Of a stretch of 34,831 nucleotides of DNA, positions 24,961 to 33,054 are shown piece by piece. Numbering within the stretch: the first letter of the stretch is position 1; each line of letters opens with the position of its first letter. Origin of the DNA: Sphingobium abikonense NBRC 16140 (GTDB taxonomy: Bacteria > Pseudomonadota > Alphaproteobacteria > Sphingomonadales > Sphingomonadaceae). Location: positions 1 through 34,831 of the forward strand of contig NZ_BCYT01000024.1 of assembly GCF_001598335.1 (NCBI RefSeq), written 5' to 3'. The position numbers and the translations under genes were made by a program. The notes below the pieces were generated by a model. It made no database searches, was not told where the DNA came from, and was given only the letters and a program-made list of their open reading frames with translations.

Positions 24961-26014
24961 TCCGCTGCCGCTGGCCGACAGGCTGGCGCGGCAGATCGCT
25001 TCTGGCGGGCCGATTTCGGTCGCCCATTATATCGCCGAAGCCAACCAGCATTATTATGCCACCCGCGATCCCCTGGGCGCGGACGGCGATTTCACCACCG
25101 CACCGGAAATCAGTCAGATGTTCGGGGAGCTGGTCGGGCTGGCGCTGGCCGACATCTGGATGCGGTCGGGCCGTAGCGGCCAGGCCGCTTATGTGGAATT
25201 AGGCCCCGGACGCGGGACGCTGGCGTCCGATGCCCTGCGCGCGATGCAGCGCGCCGCCCTGACGCCGCCGGTCCATCTGGTCGAAACCAGCCAGGCGCTG
25301 CGCGGTCGCCAGCAGGCGCTGTTGCCGACCGCCACCCACCATGACACGATCGCCAGCCTGCCCGAACAAGGCCCGCTGCTGGTCGTCGCCAATGAATTTT
25401 TTGACGCGCTGCCGGTGCGACAATGCATCCGTGCGGGCGATGAATGGCGAGAGCGGGTGCTGCTGCCACGCGAAGAGCCGGGGCGTTTCATCGCGGTCGC
25501 GGGCTATCGCCGCATCGAATCAGGCCTGCCGCCGATCGCGGCGGATGCGCCCGATGGCGCGATCCTGGAATCGCCGATCGCCGGCGCGGAAATCGCCTAT
25601 GCGCTGGCGCAGCGGATCGCGCGACAGGGCGGCGCGGCGATCATCATTGATTATGGCTATGAAGGGCCGGCGCTTGGCGACACGCTTCAGGCGGTAAGGG
25701 CGCATCAATTCGCCAATCCCTTCGCCGATCCGGGTGAGGTGGACCTCACCACCCATGTCGATTTCACCATGCTCGGCAATATGGCCCGGCAGGCGGGGCT
25801 GCGCGTGCATGGCCCGGTGGGCCAGGGCAGCTTTTTGCGACAGCTGGGCATAGACGCCCGCGCCGCGCAACTCGCCGCGCATGCGCCCGCCCGCGCGCCG
25901 GAGGTGCGGGACGCAGCGCATCGCCTGACCCATGACGACGCGATGGGCACGCTGTTCAAGGCGATGGCGTGGACGCACCCGGACTGGGCCGACCCGGCGG
26001 GATTTGATCGTTAG
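24950..26014 (+). CDS. SAM-dependent methyltransferase, MidA/NDUFAF7 family
   Basis: A 354-residue class I methyltransferase of the family that includes mitochondrial NDUFAF7 (MidA), which dimethylates an arginine of a complex I subunit in eukaryotes. Seen: '[29 protein letters not shown]' region (35-63), a strong family hallmark; the SAM-binding '[13 protein letters not shown]' (82-94); '[11 protein letters not shown]'; and 'IIDYGYEG'. The start is GTG, overlapping lgt by 11 bp, so the two are translationally coupled. In many alphaproteobacteria lgt, this gene and a laccase-domain gene (pgeF) occur together (recalled); pgeF is not here. The bacterial role, likely in respiratory complex I assembly, is inferred. 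Confidence 0.92.
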   Translation: MSPDPLPLADRLARQIASGGPISVAHYIAEANQHYYATRDPLGADGDFTTAPEISQMFGELVGLALADIWMRSGRSGQAAYVELGPGRGTLASDALRAMQRAALTPPVHLVETSQALRGRQQALLPTATHHDTIASLPEQGPLLVVANEFFDALPVRQCIRAGDEWRERVLLPREEPGRFIAVAGYRRIESGLPPIAADAPDGAILESPIAGAEIAYALAQRIARQGGAAIIIDYGYEGPALGDTLQAVRAHQFANPFADPGEVDLTTHVDFTMLGNMARQAGLRVHGPVGQGSFLRQLGIDARAAQLAAHAPARAPEVRDAAHRLTHDDAMGTLFKAMAWTHPDWADPAGFDR

Positions 26015-26174
26015 AAAGAGTCACGCACTGATGGCAGGGCCGGCCCTCATCCTTAATTGACGGGGTTTGTCAGAAAATTTCAGAGCCATTCTGTCGCAAG
26101 GATGGGCAGTGGCCCGCCATGAGGATGCGTCATTGGCTGCTGGCCAAGACCCGTTCGCCGCCATCGGCCTATCG

Positions 26175-27626
26175 TCACCCCTCCGCGGCGGCGGTCGACA
26201 GGCCCAGACCCGGCAGGCCGATCGAGCGCTTGCCCGAAAAATCGGTGCGCGCGACGATGACGCCCAGTTTCTCCATATAGTCGATCAGCCGGCGCACCCG
26301 TCCGGGCGAACTGGTGCCATAGGCGCGGGCCAGCGCGCCGTCGTCGGGGCAGGGCTGCCCGTCGATCGCCGCGCGCGCGATCAGCAGGAAAGGGGCCAGC
26401 ATATCCTCTGGCACCGGCTCTGATGCGCGGATGGCGTCCTGCCAGCGCGGATCGTCGCCATCGGCCATGCCTGCCTGCGCCATGGCAAAGCGCTTGCGAA
26501 AGGCCGGCAGGTCGAGCGGCGATTTTTTGATGCCCTTCATCCGGCAGCGGACGCCAAAGTCCTGATACAGGCTGGCGACGCCGGGCGTGGCATCGCCCAG
26601 ATCCGCGACCATTTCCTCCAGCACCGCGATCACGACCGGCTCATTTTCGCCAAAATCCAGTTCGGGCGCGGCGGGCTTGGCCTGTGGCGCGTCGGCCAGC
26701 GCGCGCATTATCTCCTCGGCCGGGCGGGGCGGGGGGTCGGCGCGCGGCGGCGGCGCGGGCAGCGCATCGGCTTCGGCCCTGGCGAACAGCAGCTCCTGGA
26801 AATCCTCCGTCGCGGCGACCGGCGGCGGCATCAGCTTGTGGACGCCGCCCCGCGATCCGGTCTTCACCGCGCCGATCTTCACATTGACGGGTCGCCGCGC
26901 GATCGCGGGGCCAAGGCCCAGGAAGCGGCCGCGCTCCAAATCGCGAATCTGCTCCGCCTGCCGCCGCTCCATGCCCAGCAGGTCGGCCGCGCGCGCCATG
27001 TCGATATCCAGAAAGGTGCGCCCCATCAGGAAGTTCGACGCTTCCGCCGCCACATTCTTGGCGAGCTTCGCCAGCCGCTGCGTCGCAATCACGCCCGCCA
27101 GGCCGCGCTTGCGCCCCCGGCACATCAGGTTGGTCATGGCGGCCAGCGACAAGCGGCGCGCCTCGTCCGACACGTCGCCCGCCGCGACTGGCGCGAACAT
27201 CTGCGCTTCGTCCACCACGACCAGCGCGGGATACCAATGGTCGCGCGGCGCGTCGAACAGGGTCGACAGGAAAGTGGCGGCGCATTTCATCTGCGCCTCC
27301 AGCTCCAGCGAATCGAGGCTCAGCACCACCGAGGCGCGATGTTCGCGGATGCGGCTCGCCATGGTGACGATCTCGCGCTCATTATAGTCACCCGCGTCGA
27401 TCACGACGTGGCCATATTGGTCTGCCAGCGTGACGAAATCGCCCTCGGGGTCGATCACCACCTGCTGCACCATGGCGGCGCTTTCCTCCAGCAACCGGCG
27501 CAGGAGGTGCGATTTTCCCGACCCGGAATTGCCCTGGACGAGCAGGCGGGTGGCGAGCAATTCCTCCACATCGACCAGCACGTCCTTGCCGTGATGATCG
27601 GTTCCTATGCTGATGCTGGCGGTCAC
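26175..27626 (-). CDS. HerA-like ATPase with DUF87-type domain, role unknown
   Basis: A 483-residue P-loop ATPase. Walker A GNSGSGKS is at 32-39, an aspartate-rich 'VVIDPEGDF' at 55-63 and Walker B 'ALVVVDEA' at 133-140. 'MTNLMCRGRKRGLAGVIATQR' is the HerA/FtsK-like motif III and sensor region. After residue ~260 a proline-rich linker leads to a helical C-terminal domain. HerA relatives move DNA or act with nucleases; no NurA nuclease gene is adjacent, so this is a stand-alone member. The start is taken as GTG at 27626, because the hydrophobic first strand begins there; no strong ribosome binding site is seen. It is divergent from the cytochrome gene. Confidence 0.82.
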   Translation of the reverse strand: MTASISIGTDHHGKDVLVDVEELLATRLLVQGNSGSGKSHLLRRLLEESAAMVQQVVIDPEGDFVTLADQYGHVVIDAGDYNEREIVTMASRIREHRASVVLSLDSLELEAQMKCAATFLSTLFDAPRDHWYPALVVVDEAQMFAPVAAGDVSDEARRLSLAAMTNLMCRGRKRGLAGVIATQRLAKLAKNVAAEASNFLMGRTFLDIDMARAADLLGMERRQAEQIRDLERGRFLGLGPAIARRPVNVKIGAVKTGSRGGVHKLMPPPVAATEDFQELLFARAEADALPAPPPRADPPPRPAEEIMRALADAPQAKPAAPELDFGENEPVVIAVLEEMVADLGDATPGVASLYQDFGVRCRMKGIKKSPLDLPAFRKRFAMAQAGMADGDDPRWQDAIRASEPVPEDMLAPFLLIARAAIDGQPCPDDGALARAYGTSSPGRVRRLIDYMEKLGVIVARTDFSGKRSIGLPGLGLSTAAAEG

Positions 27627-27761
27627 GGAAGCGTCTTTGGCCCAAGCGGAGGGACTAGTGCAAGGGTTAGCACAAGGCGTGAGCGCAAAGGGGGGAGGAC
27701 AGCCTGTCCCTTGTCCAGCCCGTCCCTTCACCATTAGGGTCAGCCACGAAGGAGCGACGGC

Positions 27762-28214
27762 ATGCGTTACGGTGCGATGAGAATGGCCTTGATCCTGACG
27801 CTGGTCCCGACACTGGCCTTGGCGGGATGCGCGGACGACCGCCGGGCGGAAAGGCTGGCCGCCGCCGGCCCCGATCCTTCGCTCGATGCGCTTTTGACCG
27901 TGGCCGATGCCAATGCCGGCGCACGCAAATTCGCGGCCTGCGCCGCCTGCCACAAGGCGACGAAAGGCTCCCCCGACATGGGCGGACCCAATCTCTACGG
28001 CGTCTATGGCCGGCCGATGGCGCAGCAGAGCGCGCGCTACAGCTATACCGCCGCCCTGCGCGACGCCGGCGGCCGCTGGGACGCAAGGACGCTCGATGCC
28101 TGGATCGCCCATCCGCAAAAGGTCGTGCCGGGCACCAAGATGATCTATCCCGGCGTCGCCGACCCGCTCGACCGCGCCGACATCATCGCTTTCTTGAGGC
28201 GTCAGGCCGATTGA
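27762..28214 (+). CDS. c-type cytochrome, predicted lipoprotein
   Basis: A 150-residue class I (cytochrome c2-like) monohaem protein. A lipobox LAGC (C23) suggests membrane anchoring on the periplasmic side. The haem motif CAACH is at C60, C63 and H64; 'GPNLYGVYGRP' (75-85) and the methionine ligand M127 in 'PGTKMIYPG' follow, with a C-terminal helix 'RADIIAFLRRQ'. AAGGAG precedes the ATG at good spacing. It could be an electron carrier between the bc1 complex (petABC, same window) and an oxidase, but that is inference. It is divergent from the ATPase gene and lies 67 bp before ppc. Confidence 0.92.
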   Translation: MRYGAMRMALILTLVPTLALAGCADDRRAERLAAAGPDPSLDALLTVADANAGARKFAACAACHKATKGSPDMGGPNLYGVYGRPMAQQSARYSYTAALRDAGGRWDARTLDAWIAHPQKVVPGTKMIYPGVADPLDRADIIAFLRRQAD

Positions 28215-28281
28215 CCGGCGCAGGCGGGGAAAGCCTCCATCCGCCTTGACGACTCCCATGCCGCAGTGCAGCATATCGTCC

Positions 28282-30981
28282 ATGGAGAGCCACGCACAGC
28301 AAACCGCCCCTGCGATCACGCAGAATCCCGATATCCGCTATCTCGGGCGGCTGCTGGGTGACGTCATTCGCGCCTATGGCGGGGAAAAACTCTATCAGCA
28401 GACCGAATATATCCGCTCCGCCTCGGTCGATCGCGCGCGAGGGCTTCACGGCGCGGACCTTACCGACACCGGGCTGGATGCGCTCAGCCTCGATGATACG
28501 CTGAATTTCACGCGCGGCTTCATGCTGTTTTCGATGCTCGCCAATCTGGCGGAGGATCGCCAGGGTGTCGCGGCCGAACCGGGCGCCGATGTCGCCTCCG
28601 CGCTCCAGCGTCTTGAATCGCAGGGCGTGGGGCGCGACGCGGTGCTCGACCTTCTGGCACACAGCCTGATCGTGCCGGTGCTGACCGCCCACCCGACCGA
28701 GGTGCGGCGCAAGAGCATGATCGACCACAAGAACCGCATCGCCGACCTGATGCACCTCAAAGACGCGGGGCGCACGGAAACGGCGGACGGGGAAAATCTG
28801 GACGAAGCTATCTTTCGCCAGATCGCGCTCCTGTGGCAGACACGCCCGCTGCGCCGCGAAAAGCTGTTCGTTGCCGACGAAATCGAAAATGTCCTCGCTT
28901 ATTTTCGGGACAGCTTCCTGCCCGTGCTGCCCGCGCTCTATGCCCGGTGGGAACGGGTGCTGGGGGCGCGGCCGCAAAGTTTCCTGCGCGTGGGCAGCTG
29001 GATCGGCGGCGATCGCGACGGCAATCCCTTCGTTCAGGCGCCCCAGCTGCAATATGCGTTGAAGCGCGGCGCGGCGGCGGCGATCGCTTATTATCTGGAC
29101 GGCGTCCATGCGCTTGGCGCTGAATTGTCGCTGTCGACTGAACTTGCCCATGTGCCCCAGGCGGTGCTGGATCTGGCCGACGCCAGCGGCGATGACGCGC
29201 TCAGCCGCAAGGATGAACCCTATCGCCGTGCGCTCAGCGGCATCTATGCGCGCCTTGCCGCGACCTGCGTGTCGCTGACCGGGGGCCAACCGGCGCGGCC
29301 ATCGGCGCTCAAGGGCGAACCCTATGCCAGCCCGGCCGACTTGCGCCATGATCTGGTCGTCGTCGCGCAGGGGCTGGCGAGCGAAGGTAATGGCGCGCTG
29401 GCGAGTGGCGGCGCGCTCGGCCGCCTCATCCGCGCGGTCGAAACCTTCGGCTTCCACCTCGCGACACTCGACATGCGCCAGAACAGCGCCGTGCACGAAC
29501 GCGTCGTTTCCGAACTGCTCAAGGTCGCGGGCGTGGAGGCGGATTATCTCGCACTCGACGAATATGCGCGCATCGCGCTGTTGCGCCGCGAACTTGCCAA
29601 CAACCGCCCGCTCGGATCGCGCTTTTCCGCCTATTCCGATGAAACGGCGTCGGAACTGGCGATCGTCCATGCCGCCGCCGAAGCACACCGCCTCTACGGG
29701 CCGCAATGCATCACCCATTATATCATTTCCATGGCGCAGAGCGTGTCCGACCTGCTGGAAGTGAACATCCTGCTCAAGGAAGCGGGGCTGTGGCGGGTGG
29801 GCGACAATGGCGATCCGCCGCACGCCGCGATCATGGCGATCCCGCTGTTCGAAACCATCGGCGATCTTGATGCCGCGCCCAAGATCATGTCCGCCTATTT
29901 CGGACTGCCCGAAATCGCCGGCGTGGTGAAGGCACGGGGCCATCAGGAAGTGATGATCGGCTATTCCGACAGCAACAAGGATGGCGGTTATATCACCTCG
30001 ACCTGGGGCCTCTACAAGGCGAGCAAGGCGCTGGAGCCGGTCTTTGCGGAGGCGGGCGCGGCGATGCAGCTGTTCCACGGCCGGGGCGGGGCGGTCGGAC
30101 GCGGCGGCGGCTCTGCCTTTGCCGCGATCCAGGCCCAGCCCAAGGGCAGCGTGCAGGGCCGTATCCGCATCACGGAACAGGGCGAGGTGATCGCCGCCAA
30201 ATTTGGCACGCGCGACGTCGCCATGACCAATTTGGAAGCAACGACCAGCGCCACCCTGCTCGCCAGCCTGGAACCGGAAGGCATTTCGGAGCGCGACGCC
30301 ACGCGCTTTGCCGGAGCGATGGATGAGTTGTCGAACAGCGCCTTCGCCGCCTATCGCGATCTGGTCTACGGCACCGATGGATTCCGGGATTTCTTCCGCC
30401 AGTTGACGCCAATTCAGGAAATTGCCGGGCTGAAGATCGGATCGCGCCCGGCCAGCCGCAAGAAAAGCAGCCGGATCGAGGATCTGCGCGCCATCCCCTG
30501 GGTGTTCAGCTGGGCGCAGGCGCGCGTCATGCTGCCGGGCTGGTATGGCGTGGGCCAGGCGCTCGCCGGGTTCGAGGACAAGGCGCTGCTGGCCGACATG
30601 GCGCAGCATTGGTCCTTCCTCAAATCCGCGCTTGCCAATATGGAAATGGTGCTGGCCAAATCGGACCTGGGCATCGCCGCGCGCTACCTGCCGCTGGTGG
30701 AGGATCAGGGACTGGCCGACAGCATTTTCGGCCGCATCCGCGAAGGCTGGCAGGCGGCGCATGACGGCCTGTTGCAGGCGACGGGCCAGAGCCGGCTTCT
30801 GGGAAAGAACCCGTCGCTCGAAACCTCGATCCGCCTGCGCCTGCCCTATATCGAGCCGCTCAACCTGTTGCAGGTCGAACTGTTGAAGCGTCATCGTGCG
30901 GGCGAGGATGACCCGCGCATCAAGGAAGGGATCGAATTGTCGATCAACGCCATCGCCACGGCCCTGCGTAACAGCGGCTGA
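28282..30981 (+). CDS. ppc: Phosphoenolpyruvate carboxylase
   Basis: Fixes bicarbonate onto phosphoenolpyruvate to give oxaloacetate, replenishing the citric-acid cycle. With the start at 28282 the protein has 899 residues, the usual size. Motifs are 'VLTAHPTEVRRKS' with catalytic H137, 'FLRVGSWIGGDRDGNPFV', 'MIGYSDSNKDGG' (K566), the glycine-rich 'FHGRGGAVGRGGG' (H599 at its start), 'FSWAQARVMLPGWYG', and the C-terminal 'LRNSG' near the conserved NTG end. The exact start is uncertain: ATG at 28258 is also possible, and no strong ribosome binding site is near either. Confidence 0.97.
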   Translation: MESHAQQTAPAITQNPDIRYLGRLLGDVIRAYGGEKLYQQTEYIRSASVDRARGLHGADLTDTGLDALSLDDTLNFTRGFMLFSMLANLAEDRQGVAAEPGADVASALQRLESQGVGRDAVLDLLAHSLIVPVLTAHPTEVRRKSMIDHKNRIADLMHLKDAGRTETADGENLDEAIFRQIALLWQTRPLRREKLFVADEIENVLAYFRDSFLPVLPALYARWERVLGARPQSFLRVGSWIGGDRDGNPFVQAPQLQYALKRGAAAAIAYYLDGVHALGAELSLSTELAHVPQAVLDLADASGDDALSRKDEPYRRALSGIYARLAATCVSLTGGQPARPSALKGEPYASPADLRHDLVVVAQGLASEGNGALASGGALGRLIRAVETFGFHLATLDMRQNSAVHERVVSELLKVAGVEADYLALDEYARIALLRRELANNRPLGSRFSAYSDETASELAIVHAAAEAHRLYGPQCITHYIISMAQSVSDLLEVNILLKEAGLWRVGDNGDPPHAAIMAIPLFETIGDLDAAPKIMSAYFGLPEIAGVVKARGHQEVMIGYSDSNKDGGYITSTWGLYKASKALEPVFAEAGAAMQLFHGRGGAVGRGGGSAFAAIQAQPKGSVQGRIRITEQGEVIAAKFGTRDVAMTNLEATTSATLLASLEPEGISERDATRFAGAMDELSNSAFAAYRDLVYGTDGFRDFFRQLTPIQEIAGLKIGSRPASRKKSSRIEDLRAIPWVFSWAQARVMLPGWYGVGQALAGFEDKALLADMAQHWSFLKSALANMEMVLAKSDLGIAARYLPLVEDQGLADSIFGRIREGWQAAHDGLLQATGQSRLLGKNPSLETSIRLRLPYIEPLNLLQVELLKRHRAGEDDPRIKEGIELSINAIATALRNSG

Positions 30982-31020
30982 CGGACGCGCGGCGGCAGGA
31001 CGCGATGCGGCCGGGGGCCT

Positions 31021-31764
31021 TTAGCGCCCCTGGTCCGCGATGATGTCGACGCTGGTGCGGCCGCCCGGCGCATCGGTGAACAGGATGAAATAGGCCGCGC
31101 CATCAGACGCGCGGGTGCCACCCAGCACATGGTCGCCGCCCATGATCTTGTGCTCGCCATCATATCCGGCGCGGCGGGCAAGCGTGTAATAATAGTCCAT
31201 CACCCCCTGACGCGGCACCGGCGTCACGAAGCTTGCCGCGCGCAACGTGCAGCCGTCGGCCTGCGCGCCCGCCGCCTCCATCAGCTGCGCGCCGGGATAG
31301 AGGGGGAAGCCCTCGGGCAGGCGCTGCGCCCATTCCATGCCGTAATTCAGCTTCTTGGCGCAGTTGGCATTGCCGCCCTTGGCCGCCGCCTGCTCGCGCG
31401 CCACCGCGCCCAACGTGACGGTCGACGCCATCGCTTCGCCCGTGGTCGGGGCGGGGGCCGACAGCAATTTGCCGCCTGCCTGTCGCACGGCCTGCGCCTG
31501 CGCCTTGGCTGCGTCCCCGCTCATCACCGGCACCGCGCCACTGGCGGGCTTGTCGGCGGGGCGTACCGCATCGCGATTGGCCTGCCCCACAAGCTGCGGA
31601 TCGACCAGGATCGGATCGTTGAGCGCCCCCTTCATCGCCGGGTCAGCCGCATTATTGGTCAGCTGCGCGTCCAGCGCGGCCAGTTCGCCCTCCTTGTCCT
31701 TCTTGTTGCAGGCGGCGAGCGCCAGCAGCAGCGATGCGGCGCATACGGATCGAAACAGGGCCAT
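31021..31764 (-). CDS. Predicted lipoprotein, function unknown
   Basis: A 247-residue lipoprotein with signal sequence and lipobox LAAC (C19). A charged, low-complexity Ala/Asp/Gln-rich stretch (about 20-115) is followed by a compact C-terminal part, with 'CAKKLNYGMEWAQRLPEGFPLYPGAQ' as the best-defined block. Two cysteines in the mature domain could form a disulfide. No enzyme motif is recognised. The ATG has AAGGAG upstream. It is convergent with ppc (39 bp between the stops) and divergent from the small membrane-protein gene. Confidence 0.8.
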   Translation of the reverse strand: MALFRSVCAASLLLALAACNKKDKEGELAALDAQLTNNAADPAMKGALNDPILVDPQLVGQANRDAVRPADKPASGAVPVMSGDAAKAQAQAVRQAGGKLLSAPAPTTGEAMASTVTLGAVAREQAAAKGGNANCAKKLNYGMEWAQRLPEGFPLYPGAQLMEAAGAQADGCTLRAASFVTPVPRQGVMDYYYTLARRAGYDGEHKIMGGDHVLGGTRASDGAAYFILFTDAPGGRTSVDIIADQGR

Positions 31765-31921
31765 TCTTCACTCCTTTGTAAATGAGCGATGAAGAGGGAA
31801 GGTTAAATCTTCGTTAGGACTTTTGGTGAATCTGCCGGTTTTTTTGCTCGAAGGCCAGTTTCGAATGACTGGCCCCGGTCCCTGTCTTGCTCTGGCACAG
31901 CTTCGACGGCATGTGTTCACG

Positions 31922-32143
31922 ATGCTCAATCTTCTGTCAGGCCTTATTGGCCTTGTCACCCTCATCCTCATGATCCCGGCGGTGCTTCCGCTGCTGGGCG
32001 CGCTCAACTGGATATTGGTGCCGATCGCGCTGTTCGGCGCCTTCATCGGCCTGATGTCATCAAAGAAGAGCGGCCAATATTTCTGCCTGATCGTCGCGGC
32101 TTTCGGCGCGCTGCGCCTGTTCCTTGGCGGAGGCATTGTCTGA
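31922..32143 (+). CDS. Small two-helix membrane protein
   Basis: A 73-residue protein with two or three hydrophobic segments (about 3-32, 38-48 and 54-70) around 'MSSKKSGQY'. It starts MLNLLSG; an upstream in-frame ATG at 31865 would add a non-hydrophobic leader without clear support. No strong ribosome binding site is seen. Its TGA stop overlaps the apparent CTG start of rarD, so the two are probably translationally coupled. The function is unknown, and the sequence is not a recognised family. Confidence 0.7.
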   Translation: MLNLLSGLIGLVTLILMIPAVLPLLGALNWILVPIALFGAFIGLMSSKKSGQYFCLIVAAFGALRLFLGGGIV

Positions 32144-33048
32144 CGCAGGCCCATGCCGAAACGCGGCGCGGCCTGCTGGCCGCGACCGCTGCTTACGGGC
32201 TGTGGGGATTGCTGCCGCTGTTCTTCCGGCTGCTCCATCATGTCGATCCCACGGAAATCGTGACGCAGCGGATCCTCTGGTCGCTGCTCCTGATCGTGCC
32301 GATCCTTGCCTGGCGGGGCACATTGCCGATGTTCCGCGCCGCCTTTCGCAATAGCCGGTTGGTCGCGGCGCTTGCCGGATCGGCGCTGATGATCGGGATC
32401 AACTGGCTGACCTATGTCTGGGCCGTCAACGATAATCACGTCGTCGCCGCCAGCCTTGGCTATTTCCTCAATCCGCTGGTAAACGTCCTGCTCGGCGTGC
32501 TCGTGCTCAAGGAACGGCTGCGCCGGCCCCAGCTGCTCGCCATCGCTCTTGCCGCCATCGGCGTCGCCATCCTGGCCGCTTCGGCGCTTACGACGCTCTG
32601 GATCAGCCTGACCCTGGCCTTCAGCTTCGCCTTCTACGGCCTGCTGCGCAAGCTGACGCCGGTCGCGCCGATGACGGGGCTGGGCGTCGAAACCGCGCTG
32701 CTGGCGCCGCTCGCCATCGCTTATCTGATCTGGGAAGCGGGCCATGGCGCCATCGGTTTCGGGCAGGATATGTCCACCAGCGTCCTGCTCATCCTGTCGG
32801 GCGGCGTCACCACCGTGCCATTGGTGCTGTTCGCCACCGCCGCGCAACGCCTGCCGATGGCCACGCTGGGGCTGATGCAGTATATCGCCCCGACGCTGCA
32901 ATTTCTGTGCGGCGTCCTGCTGTTGGGCGAAACGCTGAGCATCGGTCAGATGCTGAGTTTTGGCCTCATCTGGGTCGGCCTTATCCTCTTTGCCGGCGAC
33001 AGCATCGCCACCGCCCGGCGCAACCGGACGGCGGTGGCGGCCGCCTGA
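32140..33048 (+). CDS. rarD: EamA-family transporter RarD, apparent CTG start
   Basis: Inner-membrane transporter of the drug/metabolite superfamily (RarD subfamily, ten helices, EamA repeats). The family N-terminus 'RRGLLAATAAYGLWGLLPLFF' is present but has no ATG, GTG or TTG before it in frame. The best start is CTG at 32140, with GGAGG six bases upstream, giving (M)TQAHAETRRG and 302 residues, a normal length. Other RarD blocks are 'DPTEIVTQR', 'NWLTYVWAVN', 'SLGYFLNPLVNVLLG' and 'LGLMQYIAPTLQFL'. The substrate is unknown. It overlaps the stop of the small membrane-protein gene and is convergent with pyrC, 6 bp away. Confidence 0.88.
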   Translation: MTQAHAETRRGLLAATAAYGLWGLLPLFFRLLHHVDPTEIVTQRILWSLLLIVPILAWRGTLPMFRAAFRNSRLVAALAGSALMIGINWLTYVWAVNDNHVVAASLGYFLNPLVNVLLGVLVLKERLRRPQLLAIALAAIGVAILAASALTTLWISLTLAFSFAFYGLLRKLTPVAPMTGLGVETALLAPLAIAYLIWEAGHGAIGFGQDMSTSVLLILSGGVTTVPLVLFATAAQRLPMATLGLMQYIAPTLQFLCGVLLLGETLSIGQMLSFGLIWVGLILFAGDSIATARRNRTAVAAA

Positions 33049-33054
33049 CCCGGT

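Noticed and set aside
26015..26174. Search for a pgeF remnant after the methyltransferase gene
   Set aside because: No laccase-domain motif in any frame; the gap is only 160 bp.
28183..30894. Open frame of about 900 codons on the minus strand opposite ppc
   Set aside because: It is the mirror frame of a strongly GC-biased gene; the product is Arg/Gly/His-rich without any domain, whereas ppc on the other strand has all family motifs.
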